NCBI RefSeq assembly: GCF_000403785.1
Contig: NZ_APHJ01000025.1
Coordinates: 91,337-155,336, forward strand
DNA length: 64,000 bases
Source: Gillisia sp. CAL575
GTDB taxonomy: Bacteria > Bacteroidota > Bacteroidia > Flavobacteriales > Flavobacteriaceae
Direction: 5' to 3'
In this document: positions 38,348 through 49,102 of the stretch, in pieces
Layout of the letters: the number at the start of each line of letters is the position of its first letter
Numbering within the stretch: position 1 is the first letter of the stretch
The notes under the pieces: model-generated
Databases searched by the model: none
What the model was told of the DNA's origin: nothing
Seen by the model: only the letters and a program-made list of their open reading frames with translations
Translations under genes and position numbers: made by a program

Positions 38348-38602
38348 ATGCTGGATAAAATTCGAAACTCTCACTTATTCTTTGCTGAAGAGCGTGGAAT
38401 AGAAAAAACATATTGCCCTTCTGAAGTAGCTAGAAAATTATTTCCGGAAAATTGGAGAGATAAAATGAATCTTGTAAGAGAAATGGCAGATGAATTGGTT
38501 AAGTCTGGAACGCTCGTAGTTTTACAAAAAGGAGAAATTAGCTTGACACCACCTTCTAAATTATCTGGACCTATACGTTTACAGAAAAAAGGGAGTCAAT
38601 AA
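38348..38602 (+). CDS. DUF3253 family small protein
   Basis: An 84-residue soluble protein with a winged-helix-like pattern: KTYCPSEVARKLFPENWR, then VREMADELVKSGTLVVLQKG, then SGPIRLQKK. The TYCPSEVAR and GPIRL motifs identify DUF3253. Its role is unknown. The fold type makes nucleic-acid binding possible, but this is an inference. Confidence 0.88.
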   Translation: MLDKIRNSHLFFAEERGIEKTYCPSEVARKLFPENWRDKMNLVREMADELVKSGTLVVLQKGEISLTPPSKLSGPIRLQKKGSQ

Positions 38603-38794
38603 GAAAGACTTTTTTCATTATCCCAGATTAGATTTTAATCTTTTAATTAAGCGGATGCATTTTTTATAGAATTCATCGGCGTAGAATATTCTACATCCTT
38701 GAACTCTCAATTAATATCTGGTATTTTCTGCCATTGTGCAGGGAGAAAAGTGTTTGTTTCTAGTTGTTTCATGCAAAAAGTCGTATTATTAGGA

Positions 38795-39223
38795 ATGAAA
38801 ATTATTTTCCCTTTTTTACTGTTTTTTCTTTGTGTGCAAATTTCGCAATCACAAGATCTTTCCAAGCATCATTGGGAAAATAGGTTAATTTTATTGCTCA
38901 CAGAAGATCTTGCAGATGAAGATTTCAACAGTCAGATAAAGGAACTGGAATCTGGTTTAATAGGTCTGGAAGAACGAAAAGTGATTGTTTATCAGGTATA
39001 TCAACATCAAATGAAAGTAGGCTTGGAAAAAGACGCAGAATGGACCGCTGCGACCAATTTGTACAAAAAATATGATGAAAAGAATAGTCCGTTTGAATTT
39101 TATCTAATTGGCTTAGATGGAAAAGTAAAACTGCAGGATACTAGTTGTATTTCTATAGACAAAATACAAGATCTTATTGATACGATGCCAATTAGAAAAA
39201 ATAAGATCCAGCCGAAAACTTAG
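38795..39223 (+). CDS. DUF4174 domain secreted protein
   Basis: About 142 residues from the ATG at 38795, which gives a clean signal peptide (MKIIFPFLLFFLCVQISQSQ). Upstream in-frame starts at 38699 (TTG) and 38771 would place 8-32 extra residues ahead of it. The mature part, HHWENRLILLLTEDLADEDF and later FEFYLIGLDGKVKL, matches the thioredoxin-like DUF4174 family. No CxxC motif is present, so it is probably not a redox enzyme. Confidence 0.82.
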   Translation: MKIIFPFLLFFLCVQISQSQDLSKHHWENRLILLLTEDLADEDFNSQIKELESGLIGLEERKVIVYQVYQHQMKVGLEKDAEWTAATNLYKKYDEKNSPFEFYLIGLDGKVKLQDTSCISIDKIQDLIDTMPIRKNKIQPKT

Positions 39224-39421
39224 AAGATTTTATTAATTCATCAACTTGAATTTTTAGATTTTTACTATAAAAAAATCAGAACATTTTTTTTCATTTAATT
39301 TCGCTACTCAGGGAAGTTTTATAAACCTCTTTCCTTGTTATATAGATAAATTAATCATTCGGTATCAGAATAACAATCGAGAAGAAAATCTTCAATTTTT
39401 TGAATTAGCCAATCTAGTTTT

Positions 39422-40396
39422 CTAATCCATTATCAATAATATTTTCCCGATATGTTCGCTGCTTTCCATTAGCTTATGAGCTTCTGCAGCATCTTCTAAC
39501 GGAAACTTTTTATAAATAACAGGATGTATTTTTTCAGATTTAAACAGTGGCCATATATTTTTTTCTACCTCTTTCGCAATCTGAGTTTTTACATCAGCCG
39601 ACTGTGGCTTTAAAAAACTACCAGTTAAAACGAGATTTTTACTCATTATGCTACGTAGATTGATAGTTGCCTCCATACTATTCATTCCGTTGATATTAAT
39701 AAGGCGACCCTTCTTATTCAAAATTTCAAGATTCTTTTGGGTATAATCTCCACCTACCATATCTAAGATGACATCTATTTTTTCATCTTTAAAAACTTCT
39801 TCAAAAGCTTCTTTTTTATAATTGATGGCTTTGCCGAGATTCATTTTATTGAGAAAATCAATCTTTTTATCGCTACCAGCAGTGGTATATATTTGAGAGC
39901 CTAAAGCTTTAGCCATTTGTAAGCCCATTGTTCCAATTCCACTAGTGCCACCATGTATTAGTAACTTTTCTTCCGGCTGCAGATTTGCTAAATGGAATAC
40001 ATTGAACCAAACTGTAAAAACAGTTTCGGGAATTGCAGCGGCATCTGTTAAACTTATTCCCGCTGGTATAGGAAGACAGTGGGAACTCTCAACTGCTACA
40101 TATTCTGCATAACCTCCACTTGAAACAAGGGCGCATACTTCATCACCAATCTTTTTGTCACTCACAGTATCGCCAATTTCAGTGATTACACCAGAAACTT
40201 CCAGCCCAGGAATTATTGTCTCAGTAGAACCATTGCCATAGGTGTTCATGTTTTTACGAGTTACAATATCACTACGATTTATACCTGCCGCTTTTACTTT
40301 TATTAGAACTTGGTTTTTCTCCAGTTTTGGCTTTGGAGTCTCTTTTAATTTTAATACTTCCGGTCCTCCGGATTTTGTTATATGAATCGCTCTCAT
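39422..40396 (-). CDS. Zinc-independent MDR oxidoreductase (NADPH:quinone reductase-like)
   Basis: A 324-residue medium-chain dehydrogenase/reductase. The GroES-like half has AAGINRSDIVTRK and PGLEVSGVITEIGD; the Rossmann half has LIHGGTSGIGTMGLQMAKALG for NADPH. It lacks the zinc-ligand set of true alcohol dehydrogenases, so it belongs to the quinone oxidoreductase type (QOR, also like human PIG3). It probably reduces quinones or reactive enones. It is monocistronic. Confidence 0.92.
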   Translation of the reverse strand: MRAIHITKSGGPEVLKLKETPKPKLEKNQVLIKVKAAGINRSDIVTRKNMNTYGNGSTETIIPGLEVSGVITEIGDTVSDKKIGDEVCALVSSGGYAEYVAVESSHCLPIPAGISLTDAAAIPETVFTVWFNVFHLANLQPEEKLLIHGGTSGIGTMGLQMAKALGSQIYTTAGSDKKIDFLNKMNLGKAINYKKEAFEEVFKDEKIDVILDMVGGDYTQKNLEILNKKGRLININGMNSMEATINLRSIMSKNLVLTGSFLKPQSADVKTQIAKEVEKNIWPLFKSEKIHPVIYKKFPLEDAAEAHKLMESSEHIGKILLIMD

Positions 40397-40492
40397 TTCT
40401 TCTATTTTTTCAATTAAGATTAATAAACAAAATATTTTATAACTCTATTATAATAAAAACATAAGGTTTTTATATGTACTTAATTCCTCAGT

Positions 40493-43033
40493 TTATGGAT
40501 GTCCATTTAAAGTTCTCGCTAGGTAAACTGCTGTTTTACTAGATTTGTTTTTTGCTACTTCATCTGGCGTACCTTCCGCCACTATTTTTCCGCCATCTTC
40601 TCCTGCTCCAGGACCTATGTCTATAACCCAATCACTTCCTGCCACTATCTGCATATCATGTTCTACTACAATTACGGTATTCCCTGCATCAACTAAGCTC
40701 GCTAGCTGAAGTTGTAATTTTTCAACGTCATTTGGGTGTAAGCCTGTAGTTGGTTCATCTAATATATAAAGAGTATTCCCACGACTAGGACGCTGAAGTT
40801 CTTTAGCGAGCTTAATTCGTTGCGCTTCTCCACCGGAGAGCTCAGTTGCTGGCTGTCCTAGGCGTAAATAACCTAAACCTACTTCCTGCAATACTTTTAG
40901 CGGCCGACTTACACGGTCTTCTTTCTCAAAAAATTTAGCTGCCTCATTTACGGTCATGTTAAGAACCTGTGCAATATTCTTTTCATGATAGGTTACTTCC
41001 AAGGTTTCAGCATTATATCGAGTACCGCTACAAACTGGACAAGGTGCATAGACACTTGGTAGAAATAATAATTCAACCATAACAAATCCTTCTCCTTCGC
41101 AATTTGGGCAACGACCCTTTCCAACATTAAATGAAAAACGGCCAGCACTATAATGTCGAGATTTAGCTAATTTTGTTGAAGCAAATAATTTTCGAACCAC
41201 ATCAAATAAGCCAGTATACGTTGCAAGGTTAGAGCGCGGGGTTCTTCCAATTGGTTTCTGGTTGACTACAACCAAACGTTTTATGTTTTCTGAACCTTCG
41301 GTAATTTCACCTCCAAGCGTTGCTACAACATCCTGTTGCAAAACATCTTCTCCTTCCTCTTCTGGCGCAACTCCATTTCCTAACTCGGTGGTCATTAACT
41401 CCACCAAAACCTGACTTACCAAACTACTTTTACCCGAGCCTGAAACACCTGTAACACTTGTTAATACACCTAGTGGAAAAGATGCCTCAAGGTCATTTAA
41501 ATTATTTCTTGTAACTCCACTTATTTTCATCCATCCAGATGGTTTTCTGGGTGTGGGCTTTTTGAAAGGCAAATCATTAAAAAGATGTTCCCTGGTTTTA
41601 GATCTAGTTATATTTTTTAATCCTGCTGGAGGACCACTATACAAGATCTCGCCGCCACCTTCACCAGCTTCTGGCCCTACATCTACAATCCAGTCGGCAT
41701 AGCGAATTACGTCCAGCTCATGCTCTACAACAAAAAGTGAATTCCCAGAAGCTTTTAATCTATCCAACGTTTTAAGTAAAGCCTCGGTATCAGCGGGGTG
41801 TAATCCTGCAGAAGGTTCATCTAAAACATAAACTACCCCAAATAGATTACTACGTACTTGGGTAGCTAGTCTTAAACGCTGATGTTCCCCAGGAGAAAGG
41901 CTAGGAGTGCTACGCTCCAATGATAAGTAACCAAGTCCTAATTCTAATAATACATTTACTCTAGCAACAAGATCTTCTGCTATTCGTTGTGCCACCATTG
42001 CTTTCTCCTGATGTTGTTCCCTTAATTCAACTAAACCAAGTGCAGATCCATCGCTATAAGGCTTGAAAATAGAGAGCAACATTTTTAAAGGTAATCTTGA
42101 AATATCGGCAATATCATAATTTGCAAAAGTGACAGAAAGAGCTTCGCGATTTAAACGTTTGCCATTGCAGGTAGGACATTCGCTGCTAAGCATATATTGT
42201 GAAACGCGCTTTTTCATTAAAGCACTTTGTGTATTTGCGAAGGTGTGCAATACATGTTTTTTAGCACCAGTGTAGGTACCCATATAGCTTGGCTCCCTCT
42301 TTTCTTTAATGGCTAGTTGTACCTCCTCTTGATTTAGGTTTCGGTATACCGGCACTTGCGGTTTTTCATTAGTAAACAAGATCCAGTCACGTTCTTTTTT
42401 TGGAAGATCTTTCCAAGGAATGTCAACGTTGTAACCAAGGGTGACTAATATGTCCCGCAGGTTTTTCCCTTGCCAGGCGGTTGGCCAGGCAGCGATAGCT
42501 CTCTCCCGAATTGTCAGGCTATCATCTGGAACCATACTTTTTTCTGTTACTTCGTAAACTCTACCAAGTCCATGGCACTGAGGGCAAGCTCCTTCTGGAG
42601 TGTTTGTTGAAAATGAATCGGCATATAAAATAGATTGACCTTCTGGATAATCACCTGCACGGGAATATAACATGCGCAACAAGTTAGACAATGTAGTTAC
42701 GGAGCCTACTGAAGATCTTGTGGTTCCAGAACCACGTTGCTGCTGTAAAGCAACCGCTGGTGGTAAACCTTCAATTTCATCTACTTCTGGGATTGGCATC
42801 TGATGAAAAAGTCGGCGTGCATACGGCGAGACAGATTCTAAATATCTTCGCTGAGCTTCGGCATATAAAGTACCAAAAGCGAGTGACGATTTACCCGACC
42901 CAGAGACCCCAGTGAAGACTACCAAGGCATCACGAGGAATTTCCAGAGAGACATTTTTTAGATTATGTTGTCTTGCTCCACTTACAGTAACGAAGCCTTG
43001 TTTTTTTGTCTTGTTGTCATGCGGTTGTTTCAT
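40493..43033 (-). CDS. UvrA-like excinuclease ABC subunit, class II (UvrA2)
   Basis: About 846 residues from the ATG at 43033. The 19 in-frame residues upstream are not conserved. There are two ABC modules: Walker [14 protein letters not shown] with signature LSPGEHQRL, and [14 protein letters not shown] with signature [16 protein letters not shown]. Zinc-finger pairs are [25 protein letters not shown] and CPVCSGTR. It is about 100 residues shorter than housekeeping UvrA and appears to lack the UvrB-binding insert, as in UvrA2. Such paralogues are linked to tolerance of DNA-damaging compounds or resistance to DNA-binding drugs. Confidence 0.92.
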   Translation of the reverse strand: MKQPHDNKTKKQGFVTVSGARQHNLKNVSLEIPRDALVVFTGVSGSGKSSLAFGTLYAEAQRRYLESVSPYARRLFHQMPIPEVDEIEGLPPAVALQQQRGSGTTRSSVGSVTTLSNLLRMLYSRAGDYPEGQSILYADSFSTNTPEGACPQCHGLGRVYEVTEKSMVPDDSLTIRERAIAAWPTAWQGKNLRDILVTLGYNVDIPWKDLPKKERDWILFTNEKPQVPVYRNLNQEEVQLAIKEKREPSYMGTYTGAKKHVLHTFANTQSALMKKRVSQYMLSSECPTCNGKRLNREALSVTFANYDIADISRLPLKMLLSIFKPYSDGSALGLVELREQHQEKAMVAQRIAEDLVARVNVLLELGLGYLSLERSTPSLSPGEHQRLRLATQVRSNLFGVVYVLDEPSAGLHPADTEALLKTLDRLKASGNSLFVVEHELDVIRYADWIVDVGPEAGEGGGEILYSGPPAGLKNITRSKTREHLFNDLPFKKPTPRKPSGWMKISGVTRNNLNDLEASFPLGVLTSVTGVSGSGKSSLVSQVLVELMTTELGNGVAPEEEGEDVLQQDVVATLGGEITEGSENIKRLVVVNQKPIGRTPRSNLATYTGLFDVVRKLFASTKLAKSRHYSAGRFSFNVGKGRCPNCEGEGFVMVELLFLPSVYAPCPVCSGTRYNAETLEVTYHEKNIAQVLNMTVNEAAKFFEKEDRVSRPLKVLQEVGLGYLRLGQPATELSGGEAQRIKLAKELQRPSRGNTLYILDEPTTGLHPNDVEKLQLQLASLVDAGNTVIVVEHDMQIVAGSDWVIDIGPGAGEDGGKIVAEGTPDEVAKNKSSKTAVYLARTLNGHP

Positions 43034-43358
43034 ATCTTCGGTTCGTCCAAAAAATATACCAAGCAGCAGCTGGATTAACTCTAAGCCCAAGACTTTTGCT
43101 TAAGTTTAACGCTAAACGCTATTCACGACAGATCAAAATCTTGTATTTTTTTTAATGAATAGAAAAAAATATTAATAAAGCTGGGTTCTAGCTAGAGATC
43201 TTGCGTAATGCTTTGGAGGTAGCAGGATAGTTACTCGAAAGTGAATAATTATCAAATAAGTTCTTTCCCCGATTTATAAAATGACACGTCTCCCGTAAAT
43301 GCATTCAGTTCACAAAGCGACATTTCCTTTTCATAGCGATTTTGTAAAGCCTTTTGGG

Positions 43359-43583
43359 TTATTCAATAATTTCATAGTTAACACTTAATTTTCGCAAAGC
43401 CCTCAAAGCAGAACCAGAATTTTTATCTTCCATCTCAATATCTACAGCATCACCTTCTAGGAGAATATCGGTGAGTTCATTGGATATGGATCCATCAATG
43501 TTAGATGAAATTTCTTCAATACATTTGGCTATCGCTCTTCTATCTGGTCTAGGAGCATCACAAGACAATAAATTTAATTTCAT
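43359..43583 (-). CDS. Small conserved-looking hypothetical protein
   Basis: A 74-residue acidic soluble protein. RPDRRAIAKCIEEISSNIDG and SGSALRALRKLSVNYEI suggest a compact alpha/beta fold. There is no signal peptide or membrane helix. The family is not recognised. It stands alone between the uvrA2-like gene and the frameshifted esterase gene. Confidence 0.5.
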   Translation of the reverse strand: MKLNLLSCDAPRPDRRAIAKCIEEISSNIDGSISNELTDILLEGDAVDIEMEDKNSGSALRALRKLSVNYEIIE

Positions 43584-43780
43584 AATAATATCGATAATAA
43601 TTTATTGGTGCAAGATACTAGAGTTTAGATGATAGTTACCCCTTTATTAACTTTAGTGCTGCGCAAGCTGGTTAACTTAATTCACATGAAGTCTGGATGA
43701 CCCGACAACTATTTTAAACAACTAAAATTTTCAATTTTCGTGATGCTCGCTTTTGTCTTAAAGTTGAATATTGAATTTAC

Positions 43781-44459
43781 TCAGTCTATTTTCTTATTCT
43801 CGTATAGTTCATTTTTGAATGTATTCCAGAACAATTCATTGAACTCAACTCTGTTGAGTAAGACCTCGTTTTCTTGATAATGATCATAATCTATAACTTC
43901 TAAATTATCTTTTTCTAGGTCGAAAATGGAAGACCTTAACTCTATAACAATGTTATCTCTAAGGTTTTTAGAATCTTTTGTTTCAATAAATTGGCGCTGA
44001 AAATAGTTAGTTGCATAATATTTTTCATCACTATCCTTAGCGAAATCTGCTATGTATTCCTCTTTAAATATTAATTGATTCATACTATTATAGGACTTCA
44101 GTCTATAATTCTTTTTAATTTCCTCATTATTTAAAGTAGTTTCCCAATTTTCTATAACTTTTACAATTGCAAAATTTGCTTTATCTATATAAACTTTACC
44201 GGAATAGGATGTTGGATAGTTACGATTCGTGTAATTCCATTTATTTCTATCTGTACTAAAAGCAATTATATATAATCCTTCGTCTTCAAGCTTGTTTGAT
44301 TTATTGAAACTTACATTAAATTTCTTGTATTTTCTCTGATGTAAAATGTTGGAATATCTAATTGGGTTTTGACGATAATGAAATATTTGCCTAACATTCT
44401 GCAAATTTGACTTTTCAGATCTTTTATTCCATTTAATTTGCTCTACCCGTTGAGTTATC
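43781..44459 (-). pseudogene. C-terminal part of the frameshifted erythromycin-esterase-like gene
   Basis: About 225 codons in a different frame from the gene upstream. Reading this frame back to the junction gives ITQRVEQIKWNKRSEKSNLQ, a smooth continuation of the upstream end, YEQGYRQLNR. The segment NYPTSYSGKVYIDKANFAIVK resembles the outer-membrane DUF5686-type domain that often follows a carboxypeptidase-like domain in Bacteroidota. Restoring one A at about 44458 (AGATA to AGAATA on the minus strand) would rejoin the two frames. The first internal Met, at 44404, is probably not a natural start. Confidence 0.7.
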
Positions 44460-46167
44460 TGTTTAGCTGACGATAGCCTTGTTCATACTCCTTGGTAATT
44501 ATATCTACATCAATTAGATCCTTATCATCTTTATTTAGTAAATAATTAGAATATCTATAATAATTAAAGGGAGTGATAGGATGGTTGATATCCAATTGCT
44601 TTACTGCTTGTTTTAAAACAGATTTAGCAGTTCTATTACTAATAATTACAACAGCTTCCAACTCATCCATACTTGGACTTAAATAAATAGTTGATGGCAA
44701 ATTTTTTAAAGGTATTACGCGTGTTTCATAACCCATAGAAGAAATTTCTATAGATGAATTGTTAAGCATATCTTTATTCAACACAGGTAAGCTAAATCCT
44801 CCTTCTTCATCTGAAACTCTATATATTTCTTTAGTCTTCATTATTAAGTTTGCATAAGGAACAGATAGGTTAGTTTGGGCATCTATAATTTTTCCTGATA
44901 AAAACGAAAGATCATTATCAATTTTAATGGTGGCTAGTACCGTATCCTTTGGAATGTTATTTTTTACTTCTATTCTATGATTATGTACTGAATTAGAGTT
45001 GACTGCATTTTTTATAAAAATATAACCATCATGTAGCTCATCCAACCGACTTTCAGAAAAGTCTATAAAACTCAATAATCTGTGAGATCTTAAGGTTTTC
45101 ATTGCCACTTGATTAGAACTTACAAATAGAAAAGGTTCATTAAAGGAATTCAACTCATACTCAAAAGAAGGGATTTGAATGGGGGTTTTGTACCATTCTT
45201 TTTGTTCAAAAAGAGAGTCGTTTGCGTGTATCGTCGCAAGGCTATATACTTTCTCTTTAAGTTGTTGTTTTAAGAAGGAACCCATGGGTAAAAATTCTTT
45301 GGTTATAAAATTTGTTTCACTTTTCATGGTATTGATAAGATGGATGTTATCTGCCCAGACGATTATTTTCTCTGTGGGATTTCTGGCCATGTAATTAAGT
45401 AAATTATCTGCCATCTGCTCATCTCGAAAATTATGACTTTTATTTGCATAATAGGTGCTTAAAATAGGTTCTTCGTTGTAGTAAGCATCTCTCGTAGATG
45501 CCAAAAGGCCTTTTATAAACTGATTCCAATAGTAATTCTCTTCAGTATCTTTCAGTTTGCTTATTTTTTTCAGAAGTGATTTTAATTCTTTCTCAAATTG
45601 CGGAAAACCAATATCAAAATCCTCGTAGGTATTGGTGTTAAGTAGATTTTCTAAAACAATGCCAAAATCTTCTTCATCTAAATGGAGCTCAATTTCATTA
45701 ACTTCCAAATAATCAAATAGATCTGTGATAAAAGAATCTGTATCATTTATCTGGGAGTCAAATCCAATTGTTTTTAAATTATTTTCTTCAATGTATTTCA
45801 CTAATTCTTGAAACTCAGAAGAATTTGACCAAACACCATATATAGATTCGTTAAAAGCAATCGTATCAAATTCGGGATTTAAACTAAGTTTATAAAGATC
45901 ATAGATTGGCGATTCCATCGCTATGGTAGCATACCCTAATTCTTGATGTAAATACTTAATAACCCGTATTTTCATTTCAAAAATATTACCATACATATGA
46001 CTTTGCTCACCCAAGGTTACCAAACGTGTACCTTTCAATTCTTCATTCAGGAATTTAAGATCTTCAAGATTTTCTGTTTGAGGCGGATATAATGGAAAGG
46101 TTTTTAATTCTTGCGCCTGACAATAAGTGGCAATAAGTAAGAATAAAATAGAATAATAATACTTCAT
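44455..46167 (-). CDS. Erythromycin esterase-like protein with carboxypeptidase-like domain (frameshifted)
   Basis: A 570-residue exported protein with a signal peptide (about 1-18, ending YCQAQ). Residues about 25-330 match the erythromycin esterase (EreA/EreB) fold, with LVTLGEQSHMYGNIFEMK corresponding to the catalytic GE..H segment and IIVWADNIHL later on. A carboxypeptidase D regulatory-like domain (about 415-500, with LSGKIIDAQTNLSVPYANL) follows. The gene stops early because of an apparent single-base deletion; its continuation is at 43781-44459. Many such proteins are not drug esterases, so resistance should not be assumed. The product may still fold over the first two domains. Confidence 0.75.
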   Translation of the reverse strand: MKYYYSILFLLIATYCQAQELKTFPLYPPQTENLEDLKFLNEELKGTRLVTLGEQSHMYGNIFEMKIRVIKYLHQELGYATIAMESPIYDLYKLSLNPEFDTIAFNESIYGVWSNSSEFQELVKYIEENNLKTIGFDSQINDTDSFITDLFDYLEVNEIELHLDEEDFGIVLENLLNTNTYEDFDIGFPQFEKELKSLLKKISKLKDTEENYYWNQFIKGLLASTRDAYYNEEPILSTYYANKSHNFRDEQMADNLLNYMARNPTEKIIVWADNIHLINTMKSETNFITKEFLPMGSFLKQQLKEKVYSLATIHANDSLFEQKEWYKTPIQIPSFEYELNSFNEPFLFVSSNQVAMKTLRSHRLLSFIDFSESRLDELHDGYIFIKNAVNSNSVHNHRIEVKNNIPKDTVLATIKIDNDLSFLSGKIIDAQTNLSVPYANLIMKTKEIYRVSDEEGGFSLPVLNKDMLNNSSIEISSMGYETRVIPLKNLPSTIYLSPSMDELEAVVIISNRTAKSVLKQAVKQLDINHPITPFNYYRYSNYLLNKDDKDLIDVDIITKEYEQGYRQLNR

Positions 46168-46336
46168 AATTTTTCGGGAGTTAAAGGACGATTGAAGTCT
46201 TCCTTTTAATAAAGACGTATTAAAACCAGAAATGGTTGCCTGAGCATAGTATTATAATTTTTATTTTCGGCTTTGTACTAGGATAACTGTCTTGGATAAC
46301 ACAAGATCAATAAGAAGAGGAAAAGGATCTCATGAT

Positions 46337-48004
46337 CTATATGGATTGCATGATTAGTTTTTTTACTATGATCTCAAAATCTCTAGAATTCCTTATAATT
46401 TCTAAGGGATAATCATATAACTCCAAAATTTTTATAGCATTTCCACTCTGCGGTTTTCCAGGCTTAATCTTGTAATCAAAACTTAATTGGTCATTTTTTA
46501 TAGTTTCTGAAAAATGATATAAATCAAAATTTTCCTCTTTCAAAAGTTCTGTGAGTTCCAAATCGTGGGTAGAAACCATAACAACATGATTCTTTTTATT
46601 CAAATAGGATAATATTGATTTTCCAGCTGCGATTCTTTCCATGGTATTGGTTCCTTTAAAAAGTTCATCTAAAATAAACAGGTTGCAATTTCCTTGATTT
46701 GAAGCATCAATTAGTTCTTTAATTCTAACAACTTCTTCTAAATAATAGCTGGTACTATTCATTAGATTATCAGAAATTCTAATAGATGAATAGATCTTAA
46801 AAAATGCAGCTTCAAATTTTGTAGCAAAGCAAAAGTTTAATGTTTGTCCTAAAATTGCATTAATACTAAATGTTCTTATAAATGTTGTTTTGCCAGACAT
46901 ATTAGAGCCAGTCAATAACAAACTGTTATTTTCTAAATTTAAATTATTAGAGACGCAATTTTCTATCAAAGGATGATAGATGTCTTCAGTAACAACTTTT
47001 TTACCGCTTATAAAATTTGGTTTGCAATAATTAGCATGAGCAGATTGTATTGAAGCGCAAGATATCGCAGAGTCTATTTCGCCTATAAACTGAAAAAGTT
47101 GTTTGATATCTTCTTCTTTTTCTTTTAATGAATTTTGAAAAATGTAAAAAAGTATGGGTTCTATATTAAAAGTGATTTTTATGATCTCTGATATGAACCA
47201 AATGAACAAGGTATATTCACTATCCAACTTTTTCTCCCATTCAATAAATTTAATTTTTGATAAAATAGCTTTCACGTTCTTTAAAAAAATGAAGTCTTTA
47301 TAGAAGGATTCAATTTCTGTAGAAGAGCTTAATTTCTTAGCAACTTTATATGCAGTGGCTAATTGCCCAACACCATTTAAATAATATTGTATTGAAGATT
47401 TATTTTTATAATGAAAAACAAGATTGATGAAAAATATAGGAATTAGTAAGAGAAACCATATTGGATTAAAAAAGCTAAGAATAATAGATGAAATTGCAGC
47501 TAAAGAAAGAAAACTGAACAGCCATATTTTATTAGATCTTTCTACGCTTTGTGATCGGAATATTTCTTCTAAGTAATAGGCTTTATTAGACGACAATTTA
47601 TATAACTCTACCTGACATTGAAGTCTTAAGCTTGGGTTTAATTTAAAAATTTCAGTAAGATTTCCAAATCGGTTTAATTCTGAAACCCCTGAGATTGTTC
47701 TAAGTTTATAATAAAGATATTGCTGACCTATCTTTGAGGTTGTTCTATCTATAAATTTAAAAATATCATCTAAATCTAGATCAGTCCAGGTAGTATTAGA
47801 TATTGATTGAAATATTCCTTTTTGGGAATTATGATTGTTATAAAACTGATCTATTAAATTAAAATCGAAGTTCTTTTCGTTTTTAGGTTTCCCCCAAATT
47901 TCTTCTAAAGTCTTTCTTGCAATTTTACTTCGGCGTTTTCTTAATTGAATACCAACAAGGTACATTACAATTAAAATTAGAACAAAGCTTAAAATCCAGT
48001 TCAT
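46337..48004 (-). CDS. Membrane-anchored MutS-like ATPase
   Basis: A 555-residue protein combining membrane helices with a MutS core. An N-terminal helix (about 3-20) and a double hydrophobic stretch (about 160-200, FSFLSLAAISSIILSFF) come before a lever/clamp-like helical region. The C-terminal MutS ATPase domain has Walker A GSNMSGKTTFIRTF, Walker B NLFILDELFKGTNTMERIAAG and the STHDLEL switch. It lacks the mismatch-recognition domain I (no FxE motif) and the Smr nuclease of MutS2. It probably has a structural or regulatory role rather than classical mismatch repair. Confidence 0.85.
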   Translation of the reverse strand: MNWILSFVLILIVMYLVGIQLRKRRSKIARKTLEEIWGKPKNEKNFDFNLIDQFYNNHNSQKGIFQSISNTTWTDLDLDDIFKFIDRTTSKIGQQYLYYKLRTISGVSELNRFGNLTEIFKLNPSLRLQCQVELYKLSSNKAYYLEEIFRSQSVERSNKIWLFSFLSLAAISSIILSFFNPIWFLLLIPIFFINLVFHYKNKSSIQYYLNGVGQLATAYKVAKKLSSSTEIESFYKDFIFLKNVKAILSKIKFIEWEKKLDSEYTLFIWFISEIIKITFNIEPILFYIFQNSLKEKEEDIKQLFQFIGEIDSAISCASIQSAHANYCKPNFISGKKVVTEDIYHPLIENCVSNNLNLENNSLLLTGSNMSGKTTFIRTFSINAILGQTLNFCFATKFEAAFFKIYSSIRISDNLMNSTSYYLEEVVRIKELIDASNQGNCNLFILDELFKGTNTMERIAAGKSILSYLNKKNHVVMVSTHDLELTELLKEENFDLYHFSETIKNDQLSFDYKIKPGKPQSGNAIKILELYDYPLEIIRNSRDFEIIVKKLIMQSI

Positions 48005-48259
48005 ATCTAAGCTAAAATCATGATTAATATATTTACTAAAAGATTTGTATATAAATTATGTCGTTTGTTACAATTTACTGCTGTAAACGCTTAATGTCTC
48101 TTAAATTATCTTTGCTACAAATTATCTTAATTGCTAACTAACAAGTGAGGAAAGCCAGTTCAATAATTTGGAAATTACAATTTACAATTATTTGTTAGAA
48201 AAGCTTAATTGGAATATAGCAGTGCCCCAAATTCTTAAATTTCGTTAGCGAAGGTTATC

Positions 48260-49102
48260 TTAAACCTTATCTGGCCAGTTATTAGGCATTTCTCCACTAA
48301 AACCTATTTCAGGAAGATTATTAATATATTCCATATCTACCGCATTCAACTCAAAATCGAACAGATTGATATTTTCTTCAATTCTATTTGGCGAGGTGGA
48401 TTTTGGAATTACAATTACATCGTGTTGAATAATCCATCTAAGACACACTTGTGATACAGATTTATTATATTTTTTGGCAATTGCTTGCAACACTTCATTC
48501 CCAAACACCTTCCCTCGTGCTAAAGGTGACCAAGATTCCACTACTATGTTTTTACTTTTACAATATTCTACCAATTCTTGTTGCCAATAACCTGGATGAA
48601 ATTCTATTTGGTTTATTGCAGGAATCACATTTGCCGTTTCAAATAAAGCTTCTAAATGTTCTCGAAAAAAATTACTAACACCTATAGATTTTATTTTCCC
48701 TTCAGCTTGTAATTCTTCCATTGCTCTCCAGGTATCAGCATTGGTTTTTTGCCAATTATCGTAATTTTTGGCATTTGCAGGCCAGTGTATTAAGTATAAA
48801 TCTATATAGTCCAGATTAAGTCTTCTTAAAGAATTTTCAAATTCCGTTTTAGTTGATTCAAAACCTAAATTCTCACGCCATAATTTAGTAGTTATATAAA
48901 TTTCTTCTCTTAAAACTCCACTAGCTTTTATTCCTTTACCAATAGCTTCTTCATTTTCGTATTTTGCTGCGGTGTCTATTAGAGAATAACCTTTAGAAAT
49001 AGCAGTGGTGATGGCTTCAATCCCTTCTTGCTCTTTTGCTTTGTAAGTCCCAAAACCTACTAGTGGAATCTTATTTCCGTCATTTAAGATTACTTTCTTC
49101 AT
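48260..49102 (-). CDS. Aldo/keto reductase
   Basis: A 280-residue TIM-barrel NADPH-dependent oxidoreductase. It has the family marks GYSLIDTAAKYENEEAIGKG (catalytic Asp and Tyr), ITTKLW (Lys), YLIHWP (His), IGVSNFF and the NADPH-binding IPKSTSPNRIEENINLF. It reduces aldehydes and ketones such as 2,5-diketogluconate or methylglyoxal. The substrate cannot be assigned. It is monocistronic. Confidence 0.95.
   Translation of the reverse strand: MKKVILNDGNKIPLVGFGTYKAKEQEGIEAITTAISKGYSLIDTAAKYENEEAIGKGIKASGVLREEIYITTKLWRENLGFESTKTEFENSLRRLNLDYIDLYLIHWPANAKNYDNWQKTNADTWRAMEELQAEGKIKSIGVSNFFREHLEALFETANVIPAINQIEFHPGYWQQELVEYCKSKNIVVESWSPLARGKVFGNEVLQAIAKKYNKSVSQVCLRWIIQHDVIVIPKSTSPNRIEENINLFDFELNAVDMEYINNLPEIGFSGEMPNNWPDKV

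Noticed and set aside
43781..46167. Claiming macrolide resistance from the erythromycin-esterase-like gene
   Set aside because: The domain family is broad, the protein is fused to envelope domains, and the gene is frameshifted.
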